64,000 nt of DNA from assembly GCF_004331465.1 (NCBI RefSeq), contig NZ_SJKB01000002.1, positions 62,001-126,000 of the forward strand. The letters run 5' to 3'. The stretch comes from Kribbella pittospori. GTDB lineage: Bacteria > Actinomycetota > Actinomycetes > Propionibacteriales > Kribbellaceae. The translations under genes were made by a program, and so were the position numbers. The notes under the pieces are model-generated. The model saw only the letters and a program-made list of their open reading frames with translations. It searched no databases and had not been told where the DNA came from. Each line of letters begins with the position of its first letter. Position 1 is the first letter of the stretch. Below, one piece after another: positions 9,478-19,817 of this stretch.

Positions 9478-10050
9478 TCAGCCGGTGACCACGTCGATCA
9501 CGACGGACGTCGGGTTGGCGAGTACGTCGTACACGGCCGAACGGCGCCGGGACTGCTCGACGATGCCGCGCAGGGTCTCGTCGTCGGCATCGCCCTCGAT
9601 GGCGATCGACACCCGGATCTGCTCGTAGCCGTTGCGGACGGAGCCGTCCGACAGCCCCAGGATCCCGAGCAGGTCGATGTCGCCGTCGACCGTCGACGTG
9701 ACCTTGGTCAGCTCGACGCCCCGCGCCGCGGCGATGTTGGCGATGCCGGCCGTCAGGCAGGCGGCGATCGCGTGCAGCAGGTACTCCACCGGTGTCGGCC
9801 CGTTGTCTGCGCCGACCAGGACCGCCGGGTGGTCGAAGTCGAGCACGGTGTCGGACTTGTGGCGCATTTCCTGCATGGCACCGAAGAAGCCCGACGCGGT
9901 CGAGCGACTGTGCGTGCCGGTCTGCCAGGTGTTGCTGGCCCTGAACTGGAACTTCGCGATCTCGTTCTGCCCCTTGACCGCGTCGAGGGTGGCGAAGAGC
10001 GTCGCGGTGTCCACGCCGTTGCGGCGTGGCTTCTCGGTCGTCGTGGTCAT
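9478..10050 (-). CDS. OsmC-family protein
   Basis: 190-aa OsmC/Ohr-fold protein, the fold of organic-hydroperoxide peroxidases. The conserved helix with the peroxidatic cysteine is visible (LLHAIAACLTAGIA, Cys98). The second cysteine normally present in the C-terminal part is replaced: the aligned region reads RRRSAVYDVL, with Ser171. Cys98 is the only cysteine in the protein, so the usual two-cysteine peroxidase cycle cannot operate. First gene of the flavoenzyme/BTAD operon, with GGGGAGG 4 bases before the ATG. It may scavenge peroxide made by the flavoenzymes or bind another thiol partner (inference). Confidence 0.88.
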   Translation of the reverse strand: MTTTTEKPRRNGVDTATLFATLDAVKGQNEIAKFQFRASNTWQTGTHSRSTASGFFGAMQEMRHKSDTVLDFDHPAVLVGADNGPTPVEYLLHAIAACLTAGIANIAAARGVELTKVTSTVDGDIDLLGILGLSDGSVRNGYEQIRVSIAIEGDADDETLRGIVEQSRRRSAVYDVLANPTSVVIDVVTG

Positions 10051-10103
10051 GAATCCTCCCCTGATCGCGCCGGATCGTCCGGCGTCGTGGACAACTGCCG
10101 ACG

Positions 10104-10148
10104 ACGCTAGGAGGAGCGCCTTCCCCGGACCTTCCCGCCGGCTTCCCG
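10104..10148 (-). promoter_or_regulatory. Promoter with three 11-bp-phased repeats (candidate SARP/BTAD boxes)
   Basis: Read on the minus strand, the heptads CGGGAAG, CGGGAAG and GGGGAAG occur at 10148-10142, 10137-10131 and 10126-10120, exactly 11 bp apart. Ten bases further is a TAGCGT (-10-like, 10109-10104), about 54 bases before the osmC start. SARP-family activators bind heptameric direct repeats at 11-bp spacing just upstream of the -10 (family knowledge). That the operon's own BTAD protein binds here is inference. Confidence 0.6.
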
Positions 10149-10152
10149 GCTC

Positions 10153-10195
10153 TTGCCCAGAGCAGGTTGCCCAGAGCGGGATTGTCTAGAGCAAG
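10153..10195. repeat. 14-bp tandem direct repeats upstream of osmC
   Basis: TTGCCCAGAGCAGG (10153-10166) is directly followed by TTGCCCAGAGCGGG (10167-10180) and a diverged third copy, TTGTCTAGAGCAAG (10182-10195), which covers the stop codon of the LacI gene. Purpose unknown; could be another regulator site upstream of the osmC promoter. Confidence 0.6.
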
Positions 10196-11223
10196 CGGGC
10201 GGTCGATTCCCGGACGACGAGCTCGGTGGCCAGCTCGATGTGGGACGTGTCCAAAGCGCGGCCGCCGACCAGGCGCATCAGGCTCGCGAACGCGAAGGCC
10301 CCCATCTGCTGCAAGGGCTGTCGCACGGTGGTCAGCGGCGGTGTCGACGATTCGGCCAGGAACGTGTCGTCGAAGCCGACGACGCTCAGATCCGCCGGCA
10401 CGGCAAGTCCCTGCAGCCGGGCCGCTTCGATCACTCCGATGGCGATCGGATCGTTGGCGGCGAGGACGGCGGTCGGTGGTCGCTCCAGCCCGAGCAGGCG
10501 CCGGCCCTCCTCGACACCGGTCGCGGTGATGTAGAGGCCGTGCGAGATGAGCTCTGTGTCGACGGGCAGACCGGCGTTCGTCATCGCGGCGAGATAGCCG
10601 TGCAGCCGGGCCTGTCCGCAGGACGACGACTCCGGCCCACCGACGAAGGCGATCCGCTCGTGACCCAGCCCGATCAAGTGTTCGGTCGCACCCAATGCAC
10701 CGGTCCCGTTGGTCGCGCCAACGGTGGCCACCTCGATCGAGGGAAGGCTCAGCGCATCGATCGCCACCAAAGGCAGACCGGCACGGTCGACGGCAGCGCC
10801 CTGTACCTCGGTGAGTTCGCAGGCGACGACGATCATCCCTTCGTGCCCGGCAACGCGCAGTCGCCGTACCCAGGCATCGGACGACGGGCCGCCCAGGACG
10901 TCATCGAGCAGGGCGACCACCACGTCGACCTCGGCCTCCGCTGCGGCACCGCTGACGCCGCGCAGGACTTCGACGGTGTACGGCGAGAGCAGGTCGTCGC
11001 AGACGAGGCCGACGGTTCGGACCCGCGTCTTCTTCCGCGCTCTCCGCTGGCGTTGCGGGACGTACCCGTGATCGGCGAGCGCTCGCTCAACTCGGACGCG
11101 GGTCTCGTGGCCGACGTCCGGGCGTGCGTTCAGGACCTTCGACACCGTCGCCGTCGACACCCCGGCCGCTGCGGCGACAGTCGCCAGAGTCGTCCGCCCG
11201 CCGCCCGGGGCCGCCTGGTTCAT
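10186..11223 (-). CDS. LacI-family transcriptional regulator
   Basis: 345-aa repressor. Helix-turn-helix at residues 12-33 (TLATVAAAAGVSTATVSKVL), hinge, then a sugar-binding-like effector domain with VLAANDPIAIG near the C-terminal third. Start ATG at 11223 overlaps the stop of the nitronate monooxygenase by 4 bp (ATGA), so the two are translationally coupled. Pairing of a LacI regulator with a nitronate monooxygenase is not a canonical sugar operon; the target is unknown. The gene ends at the tandem repeats preceding the osmC promoter. Confidence 0.88.
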   Translation of the reverse strand: MNQAAPGGGRTTLATVAAAAGVSTATVSKVLNARPDVGHETRVRVERALADHGYVPQRQRRARKKTRVRTVGLVCDDLLSPYTVEVLRGVSGAAAEAEVDVVVALLDDVLGGPSSDAWVRRLRVAGHEGMIVVACELTEVQGAAVDRAGLPLVAIDALSLPSIEVATVGATNGTGALGATEHLIGLGHERIAFVGGPESSSCGQARLHGYLAAMTNAGLPVDTELISHGLYITATGVEEGRRLLGLERPPTAVLAANDPIAIGVIEAARLQGLAVPADLSVVGFDDTFLAESSTPPLTTVRQPLQQMGAFAFASLMRLVGGRALDTSHIELATELVVRESTARLL

Positions 11224-12167
11224 TGGTTGCTCGCGGCCTGGAGGTACGTGCGGTAGCCCGCGAAACCTTCGAGGACTTCGGCGGCTGTCGGTTGGCCGGT
11301 GATGGCGCCGACTCCTTGGCCCGCGTAGATCGACGCGCGGCTGGGGTCGGCGGCGCGGGTGCCCTCGACGTAGTCGGCGTGCCCACTGTCCTTGGTTTTG
11401 AGCTCTTCCTCGCGACCGACCCAACTGTCGAAGAAGTCGTTCCGCAGAGCACGGCCGCCGAACTCGTCCGGCCAGCCCGCGCGTGACGCCGCATCGAAGA
11501 CCGTGCCGTAGACGGTGTCGGTCTCGTCCGCCTCGATCACCCGCCGGCGAACCGGCTCCGACGTCAACGCCTCGACACAAGTGAGGAACGCCGTACCGAT
11601 CCAGCCACCTGCGGCTCCAGCGGCCAGTACGGCGGCCAGCCCGCGCGGACCGGAGATACCGCCGGCCGCGAGCACCGGGCGATCGGTGAGGTCGAGGATC
11701 GCCTGCAGCAGCGGGAGGGTGGCGACCTCGTTCCGGCCATGACCACCGGCCTCGGCCCCACGCGCCACGACCACGTCGACCCCGGCGTCGATCGCCTGCC
11801 GCGCGTCCGCGACCGTCCCCGCCTGGGTCGCGACGACGATGCCTTCCTTCTGCAGCGTCCCGACGTACGGCGTGTAGTCCCCGAAGCTGAGCGAGACCAG
11901 CGCCGGCTTGAGCTCCAGCACGGCGTCCAGATGTTCGGGTCGCTCGTCCACCGACCAGGCCATCAGCCCGATCCCGTACGGATTCCCGCCCGCCGCGGCC
12001 ACGGCCCCCTCGGTCCGGATCCAGTCAGCGGTGACCGCCGACCCGGCTCCCAGCATCCCGAGTCCCCCGGCCGCCGAGATCGCGGCCGTCAGCTTTCCGC
12101 CGCTCACGTTCGCCATCGGCGCCCCCACCACGGGCACCCCCAGCCCGAACCGCTCCTTCAGCCACAT
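11220..12167 (-). CDS. Nitronate monooxygenase / 2-nitropropane dioxygenase-like FMN protein
   Basis: TIM-barrel FMN enzyme of 315 aa that oxidises alkyl nitronates (toxic propionate-3-nitronate type compounds). Visible family signatures: start MWLKERFGLGVPVVGAPMAN, the phosphate-binding VVARGAEAGGHGR segment with the catalytic-type His, and AAGGISGPRGLAAVLAAGA. I take the ATG at 12167, where the conserved N terminus begins; an upstream start at 12215 would translate through a hairpin. It precedes and overlaps a LacI regulator. Assignment to class I versus class II is uncertain. Confidence 0.86.
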   Translation of the reverse strand: MWLKERFGLGVPVVGAPMANVSGGKLTAAISAAGGLGMLGAGSAVTADWIRTEGAVAAAGGNPYGIGLMAWSVDERPEHLDAVLELKPALVSLSFGDYTPYVGTLQKEGIVVATQAGTVADARQAIDAGVDVVVARGAEAGGHGRNEVATLPLLQAILDLTDRPVLAAGGISGPRGLAAVLAAGAAGGWIGTAFLTCVEALTSEPVRRRVIEADETDTVYGTVFDAASRAGWPDEFGGRALRNDFFDSWVGREEELKTKDSGHADYVEGTRAADPSRASIYAGQGVGAITGQPTAAEVLEGFAGYRTYLQAASNQ

Positions 12168-12185
12168 GCGACCACACCACCACAG

Positions 12186-12219
12186 CAGTGTGGCTCCCGC
12201 CAAGGCGGGAACCACACTG
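12186..12219. terminator. Strong inverted repeat upstream of the nitronate monooxygenase
   Basis: 16-bp stem (CAGTGTGG... / ...CCACACTG) with a single C/A mismatch and a 2-base AA apex, lying 18 bp upstream of the nitronate monooxygenase start. It may be a second terminator after secA or a regulatory palindrome for the downstream gene. Confidence 0.5.
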
Positions 12220-12231
12220 TGCAGAACTCTA

Positions 12232-12261
12232 AGAGGGCGTCTGAGAACTCTGACGCCCTCT
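12232..12261 (-). terminator. Intrinsic terminator of secA
   Basis: Perfect 10-bp stem AGAGGGCGTC/GACGCCCTCT with a 10-base loop, beginning 7 bases after the secA stop codon. On the minus strand the stem is followed by a moderately T-rich stretch (TAGAGTTCT). Confidence 0.7.
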
Positions 12262-12268
12262 CAAGGCG

Positions 12269-15172
<2,904 letters not shown>

Positions 15173-15356
15173 GGTGGGGAGTTCTCTCCTTGCTGCTGAA
15201 GCCTGGGTTGCGGCATGAGCCGACAGGCGCGTCCCACCCACAGGCGGGCGCGCGTGACCCATGGTACGGGGCTGGGTGTGTCAAGCCACGCCCGCTGCGT
15301 GCCTTGGGGCTTACCCGACCCACGCTCCGGGAGCCCGAAAAGTTCCGGCTCCGCGC

Positions 15357-16568
15357 TCAGTAACCGCGCAGGGAGTCACTCAGCGCAGGCGAGAGGTCAC
15401 CGCCACCGGCCACTCGCACCTGGTCCAGACCGAGCCAGCCCGCGAGCTGGACGAGCTCCGCGGCCAGCTCGTCGGAGGTCTCCACCGGTGCCTTCGGCTC
15501 CGCGTGCGCCGACTGGACCAGCAGTACGCCGGCCGTCCGATCCGACTTGAGGTCCACCCGCGCGACCAGCCGGTCCCCGAGCAGGAACGGGAGGACGTAG
15601 TACCCGTAGATCCGTTTCTCGGCCGGCACATAGATCTCGATTCTGTACCGGAAATCGAACAACACCTCGGTCCGGGTCCGCTCGAACACCAGCGAGTCGA
15701 ACGGGCTGACCAGGGCGCGGGTGTTCACCCGCCGCGGCAGCCGCGCGTCCCGATGCAGGTACGCCGGCCGCTTCCACCCCTCGATCTGGACCGGGAGCAG
15801 CTCCCCCTCCTCGACCAACTCCTGGATCGCTTGCGCGGTCGGATCCGGCGCGGTCCGGAAGTAGTCCCTCAGGCACTGCGCAGTCGCCACCCCATGCGCC
15901 TTGGCCGCGATCGACACCAGCCCTCGATGCGCTTCGGCATCCGACGGAGTCGGCGTGGCGAGTACGGCGGCCGGCAGCACTCGCTCGGGTACGTCGTACT
16001 GCCGCTCGAACTGCTGGTTCCGGCGAGCCACCGTGATCTTGCCCGCGTAGAACAGGAACTCGAGGGCTCGCTTGACGTCGGACCAGTTCCAGCCCCAGTT
16101 GTCCCGCTCGCGCTCGACGTCATCGTCGATCTCCCGGGCGGTCAGCGGGCCGTGCTCGCGGACGTCGGCGAGCACCTGCTTGACCAGGTCCGGCCGCTGC
16201 TGCGCGATCGCGCGCGGGCCACCCCAGGCCTCGGTCATCGCGCGGTCCATCCGCCAGCGCATCAGCGGGTGCGTCTCGACCGGGATCAGCGACGCCTCGT
16301 GCGCCCAGTACTCGACCAGGCGGCGGGGCGCCTTGCCACTGGCACGGTCGAGCAGCGCCCGCGGATACGGACCGAGCCGGGAGTAGAGCGGCAGGTACTG
16401 CGCGCGGCTCAGCACGTTCACCGAGTCGATCTGGATCAGGCCGATCCGGCCGAGCACGCGGGCCAGCGCCCGGGTGTCCGGCACTCCCTTCGGCCGCCGG
16501 TCCATGAAGCCTTGGGCCGCCAACGCGACCCGCCGCGCCTGCGCCGTCGACAACACCTGCGTAGTCAT
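15357..16568 (-). CDS. Winged-helix DNA glycosylase, YcaQ/AlkX-type (HTH_42)
   Basis: 403-aa member of the HTH_42 superfamily, whose characterised members excise alkylated bases and unhook interstrand crosslinks. The N-terminal catalytic signature QID (residues 46-48, in [16 protein letters not shown]) matches the QxD motif of the YcaQ/AlkX branch rather than the QxQ of antibiotic self-resistance AlkZ enzymes. Tandem winged-helix domains and the conserved [19 protein letters not shown] block follow. Start ATG at 16568. It is separate from secA (184-bp gap). Confidence 0.85.
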   Translation of the reverse strand: MTTQVLSTAQARRVALAAQGFMDRRPKGVPDTRALARVLGRIGLIQIDSVNVLSRAQYLPLYSRLGPYPRALLDRASGKAPRRLVEYWAHEASLIPVETHPLMRWRMDRAMTEAWGGPRAIAQQRPDLVKQVLADVREHGPLTAREIDDDVERERDNWGWNWSDVKRALEFLFYAGKITVARRNQQFERQYDVPERVLPAAVLATPTPSDAEAHRGLVSIAAKAHGVATAQCLRDYFRTAPDPTAQAIQELVEEGELLPVQIEGWKRPAYLHRDARLPRRVNTRALVSPFDSLVFERTRTEVLFDFRYRIEIYVPAEKRIYGYYVLPFLLGDRLVARVDLKSDRTAGVLLVQSAHAEPKAPVETSDELAAELVQLAGWLGLDQVRVAGGGDLSPALSDSLRGY

Positions 16569-16605
16569 CTTCGAGATTCTGCCCGGCTCCACCGACAGAA
16601 TCCGT

Positions 16606-17118
16606 TCAGCGCCGATCCTGCACCGGTACGACGACCAGCCGGTCGACCAGATCCTTGCTCGGCGGGCCGGACAGCAGCCCTCGGGACCACAGCTCGTCGA
16701 CCGACCGGAAGCGGCCCGTCTCCGAGCGGCTCGACACGATGGCCGTCGCGCGCTGCTGATCCAGCCCGGGCAGCGCCGACAACACTTCGGCCGGTGCGTC
16801 GTTGAGGTCGACCGGGCCGCCGTACTTCCGGCCGCCGATGACCAGCGCGGCCTGGATGCTCGCCACGCCCATGCTGGCCAGCAGTATGAAGACGACCGCG
16901 TCAGGGCTCTGGTGATCCGGCTCGCTGAAGCCGGGCACCCAGAAGGCGACGGCCGTGCCCAGATAGACCAGCGCGGACACCGCAAGCACAAGACTTCGCC
17001 GCCGGACCGCGAGGATGCCGAACATGATCGGGCTGCCGACGCCGATCGTCACCAAGGGCACGGCGGCGCCGGCCAGCTTCAGCCAGACCGTCTTCCAGTT
17101 GGTTCGAGGCGCACGCAC
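16606..17118 (-). CDS. Membrane protein with C-terminal helix-hairpin-helix domain
   Basis: 170 aa. Three hydrophobic segments lie within residues 10-95, followed by a ComEA-like helix-hairpin-helix DNA-binding motif ([20 protein letters not shown], about 103-122, and FRSVDEL). HhH domains bind DNA backbone non-specifically; here it would face the cytoplasm or cell surface depending on topology. The gene ends 37 bp before the AlkX-type glycosylase starts and probably forms a transcription unit with it. Function not established. Confidence 0.75.
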   Translation of the reverse strand: MRAPRTNWKTVWLKLAGAAVPLVTIGVGSPIMFGILAVRRRSLVLAVSALVYLGTAVAFWVPGFSEPDHQSPDAVVFILLASMGVASIQAALVIGGRKYGGPVDLNDAPAEVLSALPGLDQQRATAIVSSRSETGRFRSVDELWSRGLLSGPPSKDLVDRLVVVPVQDRR

Positions 17119-17253
17119 GGCCGAACTGTAGTGGGAGCCCGGGCCATAACTCGGGAGTTACCGCAAGTGGGAGGTGCGCTACAGAGGGTGTTCGGGGGAC
17201 GCTCCCAGCAGGCCGCGCCGCCCGTGTGGCCCCCTATCAACCTGGAGTGAGGC

Positions 17254-18069
17254 ATGACAGGAAGATTGCAGTTGGTCCGTGCTGCCCTGGCAGCCGGTGT
17301 GCTGGCCGCGGCGTCCCTCGGTGCGGTGGCCGTAGCCGGCTCCGCATCGGCCGCGGAAGCGCCGGACGGACCCAAGACCCGGATCGTCGGTGGCACCATC
17401 GCCCACACCGCCGACACCCCGTGGGCCATTCAGTTGTCGAACAGCGGCTCCCCCGATCCCACCGGTGAGTGGTGCGGATCGACGCTGGTCGCGGCGAACA
17501 AGATCGTGACCGCAGCGCACTGCGCTCAGGAGTCGGCGAGCACCTACACCGCGATCCAGGGCCGCGACGTGCTGACCGACACGTCCAGTGGCAAGGAGTC
17601 CAAGATCAGCAGCATCTGGGTGGACCCCGAGTACGGCAGTGCCGGCGGCCACGACGTGGCCGTGATGACGCTGGCCACGCCGTTCGACGGCGTACCCACT
17701 CTGGCGCTGGAGACCGACGCGGGGGCGGACACGGCCGGAGCACCGTCGGTGGTCTACGGCTGGGGCGACACCGAGGACACCGGTCCGGCGGACACCTTCC
17801 AGAAGGTGGACGTGCCGGTGCTGGGTGACGCGTACTGCGAGCAGGCCTACGCGAGCGAGGGCTACACCGCCGACGGCGAGATCTGCGCCGGCTACGAGGA
17901 CGGTGGCAAGGACTCCTGCCAGGGCGACTCCGGCGGGCCGCTGGTCTTGAACGGGCGCCTGTTCGGCGTGGTCTCGTGGGGTGTCGGGTGCGCGGACGCC
18001 GGTAACCCGGGCGTGTACGCGGAGGTGGCGACGTACGCCACGGAACTCCAGTCCCAGATCGACGGCTGA
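17254..18069 (+). CDS. Secreted trypsin-like serine protease (S1A)
   Basis: 271-aa preproenzyme resembling Streptomyces griseus trypsin. Signal peptide about residues 1-34 (ending ASAAEA), short propeptide APDGPKTR, and mature N terminus IVGG at 44. The catalytic triad is visible: His89 (TAAHC), Asp134 (HDVAV), Ser226 (GDSGGP). Asp220 at the base of the S1 pocket predicts cleavage after Arg/Lys, and the Arg before IVGG would allow self-activation. Six cysteines give the three disulfides expected of this group. Flanked by its own strong terminator; monocistronic. Confidence 0.95.
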   Translation: MTGRLQLVRAALAAGVLAAASLGAVAVAGSASAAEAPDGPKTRIVGGTIAHTADTPWAIQLSNSGSPDPTGEWCGSTLVAANKIVTAAHCAQESASTYTAIQGRDVLTDTSSGKESKISSIWVDPEYGSAGGHDVAVMTLATPFDGVPTLALETDAGADTAGAPSVVYGWGDTEDTGPADTFQKVDVPVLGDAYCEQAYASEGYTADGEICAGYEDGGKDSCQGDSGGPLVLNGRLFGVVSWGVGCADAGNPGVYAEVATYATELQSQIDG

Positions 18070-18087
18070 GCACGATCGCAGGGAAGT

Positions 18088-18121
18088 AGAAGGGGCCGGG
18101 CTGGTCAGCCCGGCCCCTTCT
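18088..18121 (+). terminator. Terminator after the trypsin gene
   Basis: 15-bp perfect stem around AAGGGGCCGGGCT/AGCCCGGCCCCTT with a GGTC tetraloop, 18 bp after the trypsin stop codon. Followed by TGTGTTG; it may also serve the opposing hpf transcript. Confidence 0.85.
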
Positions 18122-18179
18122 GTGTTGCGCTCCTCCCGGAACCTCGGAGGTCGGCCTCACGCGACCGGAGCGGGGTGGA

Positions 18180-18803
18180 TCAGACGGTCAGGCGGATCAC
18201 GCCGTAGTCATAGCCGCGGCGCCGGTATACGACGCTGGGTTGGTTCTCGTCCGCATCCACGAAGAGATAGAAGTCGTGCCCGACCAGTTCGAGCTCGTAG
18301 AGCGCCTGGTCCAGGGACATCGGCTTGGCGGTGTGGGTCTTCTCGCGCATCACCAGGGGACCGTCCCCGGTGACCGTGAGGGATCCGAACTTGTACGTCG
18401 CCACTTCGTCCTCGGCGACTGTCTCCTCCACTGCTGGTGTGCCGTTGAGCGGCTGCTTCGCGTTCACGTGCCGCAGGCCTTCCGGCGAACGCTCACCGCG
18501 GTGCACCCGGCGCCGGTCCGCCGCCTTACGGACCTGGGCGCGGAGCCGGTCGAGGCAGACGTCGAACGCCGCCTGCTTGGTCTCGCCGCAGGCTTCGGCG
18601 CGGACCACCGGCCCCTTGGTGTACATGGTGAGCTCGACACGCATCGCCCGATCGTGCTGTCGCGGGTTCTTCTCCTGGCTGACTTCTACCTCGCACCGCA
18701 GTACCCGGTGATCGACCTTCTCGATCCGCTCGAGTTTTTCCTCGACGTACTGCCGGAAGCGGTCACTGACCTCGCAGTGATGACCCTTGACAACGACGTC
18801 CAC
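18180..18803 (-). CDS. hpf: Ribosome hibernation promoting factor (long form)
   Basis: 207-aa long-form HPF. The N-terminal domain (about 1-100) binds the 30S decoding region; the C-terminal domain (about 145-205, ending GYDYGVIRLTV) dimerises to make 100S ribosomes, with a Glu/Ala linker between. I place the start at the GTG at 18803, giving the family N terminus MDVVVKG, because GGAGG lies 5 bases before it; the more upstream ATG at 18815 contains that ribosome binding site within its own codons. Syntenic with comF/lpqB/mtrAB. Confidence 0.93.
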   Translation of the reverse strand: MDVVVKGHHCEVSDRFRQYVEEKLERIEKVDHRVLRCEVEVSQEKNPRQHDRAMRVELTMYTKGPVVRAEACGETKQAAFDVCLDRLRAQVRKAADRRRVHRGERSPEGLRHVNAKQPLNGTPAVEETVAEDEVATYKFGSLTVTGDGPLVMREKTHTAKPMSLDQALYELELVGHDFYLFVDADENQPSVVYRRRGYDYGVIRLTV

Positions 18804-19052
18804 GGAAACCTCCATCGATCGGCGACTTCTTTTACGTCTCCGGACCCCCGCCAGCTCGTGAAATCCACTCCGTCTCACTGTGTCGGTTGCGGTTGGGGCG
18901 CCCGAAACAAGAACACCCGCCATCACGCCCGTCGGACTCCGCAGTGAGGATTCCGGCTGATCCGGTCCTGCACCACTTCCCTGCCCGACAAGCCCGTGCG
19001 GGTGTCATGGGCCAACGCTAGTCGGCTTCGGCGAAAACCGGTAGGGAAGTTC

Positions 19053-19751
19053 TCATGAACCAGACGGCCTTTGCCGACGGGTCGCGGCCAGCACCGCGCA
19101 GCCCAGCACCGGAATTCCGCCGGTTTCCAAGGCGCGACAGGCTTCGCTGAGCGTGGAACCGGTGGTGATCACGTCGTCGACCAGCAGGACCGGCTGATCG
19201 GTCAGCGTTTCAGCCCAGCGCGAACGAAGCGCGAAAGCCCCGGCCAGGTTGGCCGTTCGGCGTTCCGCGGACAGTCCGGCCTGGTCGTCAGGACGCCGTA
19301 CGACGGACAGCGCGGCTGCCGGCCGGGCGTCGACGCCACTGCGCCGGAGCACCCGCACGGCGGCCTTGGCGATCCGCGTCAGTGGGTCGTGGCCGCGCTG
19401 CCGGACGGTCGAAGGCGTTGACGGGACAGGGCAGATCCACACTCCCGGATGGTCTCCGATGGCCGTGAGCACGGCGGTCGCCAGGAGCCGCCCGAGCGGA
19501 CGAGCAAGCGCGTACCGGGCCTCCTCCTTGTGGGCGATGATCAGCTTCCGCACCTGATCGGCGTACGGCGCTGCCGCTGTGGGCGGCGGCAGTCCGTGCG
19601 GACGCGGGTCGGGCCAGGCACGGAACGGAGTCAGCGAGGTCAGTAGCTCCCGGCAACCACCACAGAGAGTGACTCCGGGCCGGTCGCAGCCTGCGCAGCG
19701 TCCACCCAGGACGAGATCGGCGAACGCGTCCCGGACCGGCACCGCACCCAC
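19053..19751 (-). CDS. ComF-family phosphoribosyltransferase-like protein
   Basis: 232 aa. An N-terminal zinc ribbon (Cys19, 22, 30 and 33) and a PRTase domain with the PRPP loop VLLVDDVITTGST near residue 192. ComF proteins support DNA uptake in competent bacteria, but in actinobacteria the homologue in the mtrAB-lpqB locus has no demonstrated competence role. Lies 66 bp downstream of lpqB and upstream of hpf, all on the minus strand. Confidence 0.9.
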   Translation of the reverse strand: MGAVPVRDAFADLVLGGRCAGCDRPGVTLCGGCRELLTSLTPFRAWPDPRPHGLPPPTAAAPYADQVRKLIIAHKEEARYALARPLGRLLATAVLTAIGDHPGVWICPVPSTPSTVRQRGHDPLTRIAKAAVRVLRRSGVDARPAAALSVVRRPDDQAGLSAERRTANLAGAFALRSRWAETLTDQPVLLVDDVITTGSTLSEACRALETGGIPVLGCAVLAATRRQRPSGS

Positions 19752-19817
19752 GATCGGCGACGCCGCCCCGGCACCGCAACCACCCCGGCTCGCGCCTGTG
19801 GATATCTCCAGGCCGGG

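Noticed and set aside
10153..10180. The 14-bp tandem repeats as the BTAD operator
   Set aside because: A 14-bp period is not helically phased and the repeats lie further from the -10; the 11-bp heptads fit SARP behaviour better.
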